64,000 nt of DNA from positions 25,271,922 through 25,335,921 of the forward strand of contig CM067059.1 of assembly GCA_033980235.1 (NCBI GenBank). The letters are read 5' to 3'. Shown in pieces: positions 62,004 to 64,000 of the stretch. This DNA comes from Diadema setosum (taxonomy: Eukaryota; Echinodermata; Echinoidea; Diadematoida; Diadematidae). Within the stretch, counting starts at the first letter, position 1; every line of letters begins with the position of its first letter. The notes beneath the pieces were generated by a model, which had not been told where the DNA came from, did not search any database, and saw only the letters and a list, made by a program, of their open reading frames with translations. The translations under genes were made by a program, and so were the position numbers.

Positions 62004-62141
62004 ATGGCTGATGATATACCGTCCACTTCTGCTGCCGGCAATGATGAGGATAGTCTTGCAACTCTACAATCGGTGCCAGATGTTGTTCTTTCTCATGTCT
62101 TGTCATATCTGTCGTATGAGCGGATAAGCCAGCTGCGTTCG
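62004..62141 (+). CDS. FBXO28: FBXO28-like F-box protein, first coding exon only
   Basis: This exon has 46 codons from ATG 62004. An in-frame TAA at 61992 fixes the start. The protein begins MADDIPSTSAAG and then reads LQSVPDVVLSHVLSYL and SYERISQLRS. This is the first half of an F-box; the SYxxISQLR wording is that of vertebrate FBXO28 (LPIVAIENILSFMSYDEISQLR). F-box proteins recruit substrates to SCF ubiquitin ligases through Skp1. The donor GTAAGT follows in phase 0, at about the place where human FBXO28 exon 1 ends. Later exons are beyond the right edge. It is transcribed away from Jagged. Another F-box protein is possible but less likely. Confidence 0.8.
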
Positions 62142-63616
62142 GTAAGTGCAATGCTCGTACAACTAACGCGTACCAGCACATATGGGACTATGGCATTGCC
62201 TTTACACACAATGCCTCATTAGTACCAGTTTACCTCAGTAATTTTACTCAGTCTCAGTGATGTATTGTAAGACACAGTATTGCCTATTTTGTCAGGCCAT
62301 CCTGTTAAACAGAATGTTGTTGTTGAGCAAACGGTATTGACCTCGTACTAAAGTCGTAGTCGTACATAGAGAGGGGCAAGCCAAGGCCAGGGCAAGGCCA
62401 CCAAAAAGGACTATGGACGTATGTATGGAATGAGAAAGGGGTATCGGTAGTAATTAGAATAATTAAACCTAACCTTACATGTAGAAAAGGTCCTATGTAT
62501 GACTTTGTCCATGTTGAGGCAATGCTATGCTACATACAGACAGTTATTCAAATTAACTTACCAAGATCTTAAAAAAAAAAATTTCATATTTTCTTGATGA
62601 AGCTAGTGGTGCTATGTAATTAGATCCACTCAGCTATTTTGATAGTGGTCTACTCAGGTGAGCTTAGCATGCTGTATCCAACCCTGGCCTGTGCGGCTCA
62701 AAATGTGAAAAAGAAAAAGACTGATAATCAGACTCGATACTGGTACTTGATGCAATAATAATCCCTTGATGCAGCTCGCATGCGAAGCTACAGTGTATAC
62801 TACAGTGGTGCTACAGATGAAATGATGATAGCCAATGCCCATACTGTGGCCATAGTAATTTAAGTTGAATTAAACAAAGCTGCTGTTGCTAAATCACAGT
62901 TGTTTAAATTTCTCTTCAGCCATGACCCAAGTTAGAAAGCAGGAGATGTTTCACGAAGAATTTACATCAGGTAGGTCGATCTGAAATTAAGATCGACTTA
63001 AATCATTCATGGTACCGGTATGCTTTCTTTTTTCTCTCTCTTTTCTGTTCCACTTTTATCTAAGGTTTTCAAAGTCCACTTCACAATCTTATTAAAAATT
63101 ATTTTTTTTTAATTCTTTTCTTTTATTTTTGTTTATTAATACCTGCATGAAAAAAAAAATCTCAAAAATTTCAATTTTTATTTGGAAGTTGGAACATAAT
63201 TGACATACTGGGGTCCACTGAAGAGCTGCCCTCATTATGACATCAGCTTCCTTCCTTAAAAAATGTGCCCAATCCACCTCCATCTCCTTCTCATAAATAT
63301 ATCTTCCCTACTCTCCTGCAGCAGTCTCCTGATGGCATCGCTCATACAACTCCTCATTATATTGTGTTGGATTGGGATCTTATAAATGAAGTGTCTCTGT
63401 GAGGGAGCTCATAAAAATATCATTGTCTCCAGAAGATGGCTCATGAAAGCATCTTCACATGGGAGCTCAGAGAACAGTTATTCAGAAATTGAGCCCGTAA
63501 ACTAAAATATCTCCATAAGCAGAGTTCAAAGATATTACGAGATAGATTTAATGTTACCAGCTAAAAATACTGTGTGTTTGACATCTTGCGGAACATTAAT
63601 TGTTCATACCGTTACT
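62142..63616 (+). other. FBXO28-like intron 1
   Basis: Follows the exon 1 donor. A small block at 62921-62975 has splice-like borders but a stop in the required phase. Otherwise AT-rich and featureless. Confidence 0.6.
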
Positions 63617-64000
63617 TTAAAGGGACTGTACAGTACTGGTTGAGGTGGGGATTCATGTTTTGAACATTCCAAAGTGAGATAATGAGAAACCTCTTATGAA
63701 ATATGAAAGAGCATGTAATTTTAAGAAGGATTCAACGTTTATTTGATAAAAATTGGTTTTCAAATGGCTGAGATATCCAAGAGTTACAGTAATAAAATGC
63801 GACATGCCACGCCTTTTATTAGGATCTCTTTGTTTCACCTTGTTTTTGGATATCTCAGCCATTTCAAAACCGATTTTCATCAAATAAACTTTTGATACCC
63901 CTTAGAATTGCATTTTTTTGACATCACATGGAGTGGTTTCTGAATATCTCACAAAACATTAAAAGCTATATCCTCACCTTGACCAGAACTGTACACACCC
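63617..64000. mobile_element. Fold-back element, cut by right window edge
   Basis: Starts ttaaagggactgtacagta. The edge holds an inverted partner (ccagaactgtacacaccc). Inner arms aatggctgagatatccaa and ttggatatctcagccatt pair. Similar in build to family A but different in sequence. Confidence 0.65.

Noticed and set aside
62921..62975. Possible FBXO28 exon 2 (ctcttcag ... tcaggtaggt)
   Set aside because: It has splice-like borders but hits TGA in the phase required by exon 1, and the alternative frame (PMTQVRKQEMFHEEF) does not match FBXO28.

Overview
This is eukaryotic genomic DNA: AT-rich, intron-rich, and full of microsatellites, SINE fragments and small inverted-repeat elements. The gene content and repeat style suggest a marine invertebrate, most likely an echinoderm such as a sea urchin, or another invertebrate deuterostome. 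The species call is inference. Almost all long open frames here are chance frames or microsatellite frames; the real coding sequence sits in short exons bounded by splice signals.

Layout. (1) 1-25.5 kb: no convincing coding exon. The block is a graveyard of small DNA transposons (a decayed Tc1/mariner, several hairpin MITEs, a MITE family with four copies in the window) and is probably the first coding intron of the next gene. (2) 25527-25710, minus strand: first coding exon of an MRCK-type kinase (CDC42-binding protein kinase), with the rest of the gene beyond the left edge. A CpG-rich patch near 30.9-31.1 kb may be its promoter. (3) 31-36 kb: microsatellites, a perfect 77-bp inverted repeat and the presumed 3' UTR of the Jagged gene. 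(4) 35978-58312, minus strand: a complete Jagged/Serrate-type Notch ligand in 25 coding exons. They join in frame to 3957 nt (1318 residues plus stop): signal peptide, MNNL/C2, DSL, 16 EGF repeats, a VWC-type cysteine-rich region, one transmembrane helix and a cytoplasmic tail of about 119 residues. (5) 58.3-62.0 kb: divergent intergenic region with a hairpin MITE, an odd GAGCT-rich degenerate repeat and a tRNA-derived SINE. (6) 62004-62141, plus strand: first coding exon of an FBXO28-like F-box protein, followed by intron to the right edge.

The three genes do not form one pathway. The main result is the assembled Jagged gene with its lineage-specific changes: enlarged N-terminal C2 region, GC-AG first intron, polyproline stretch after the membrane and no PDZ ligand. 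The repeats are the other result, including one whose antisense tRNA-like sequence forms the region just upstream of a Jagged splice acceptor. I found no evidence of a new multi-gene system.
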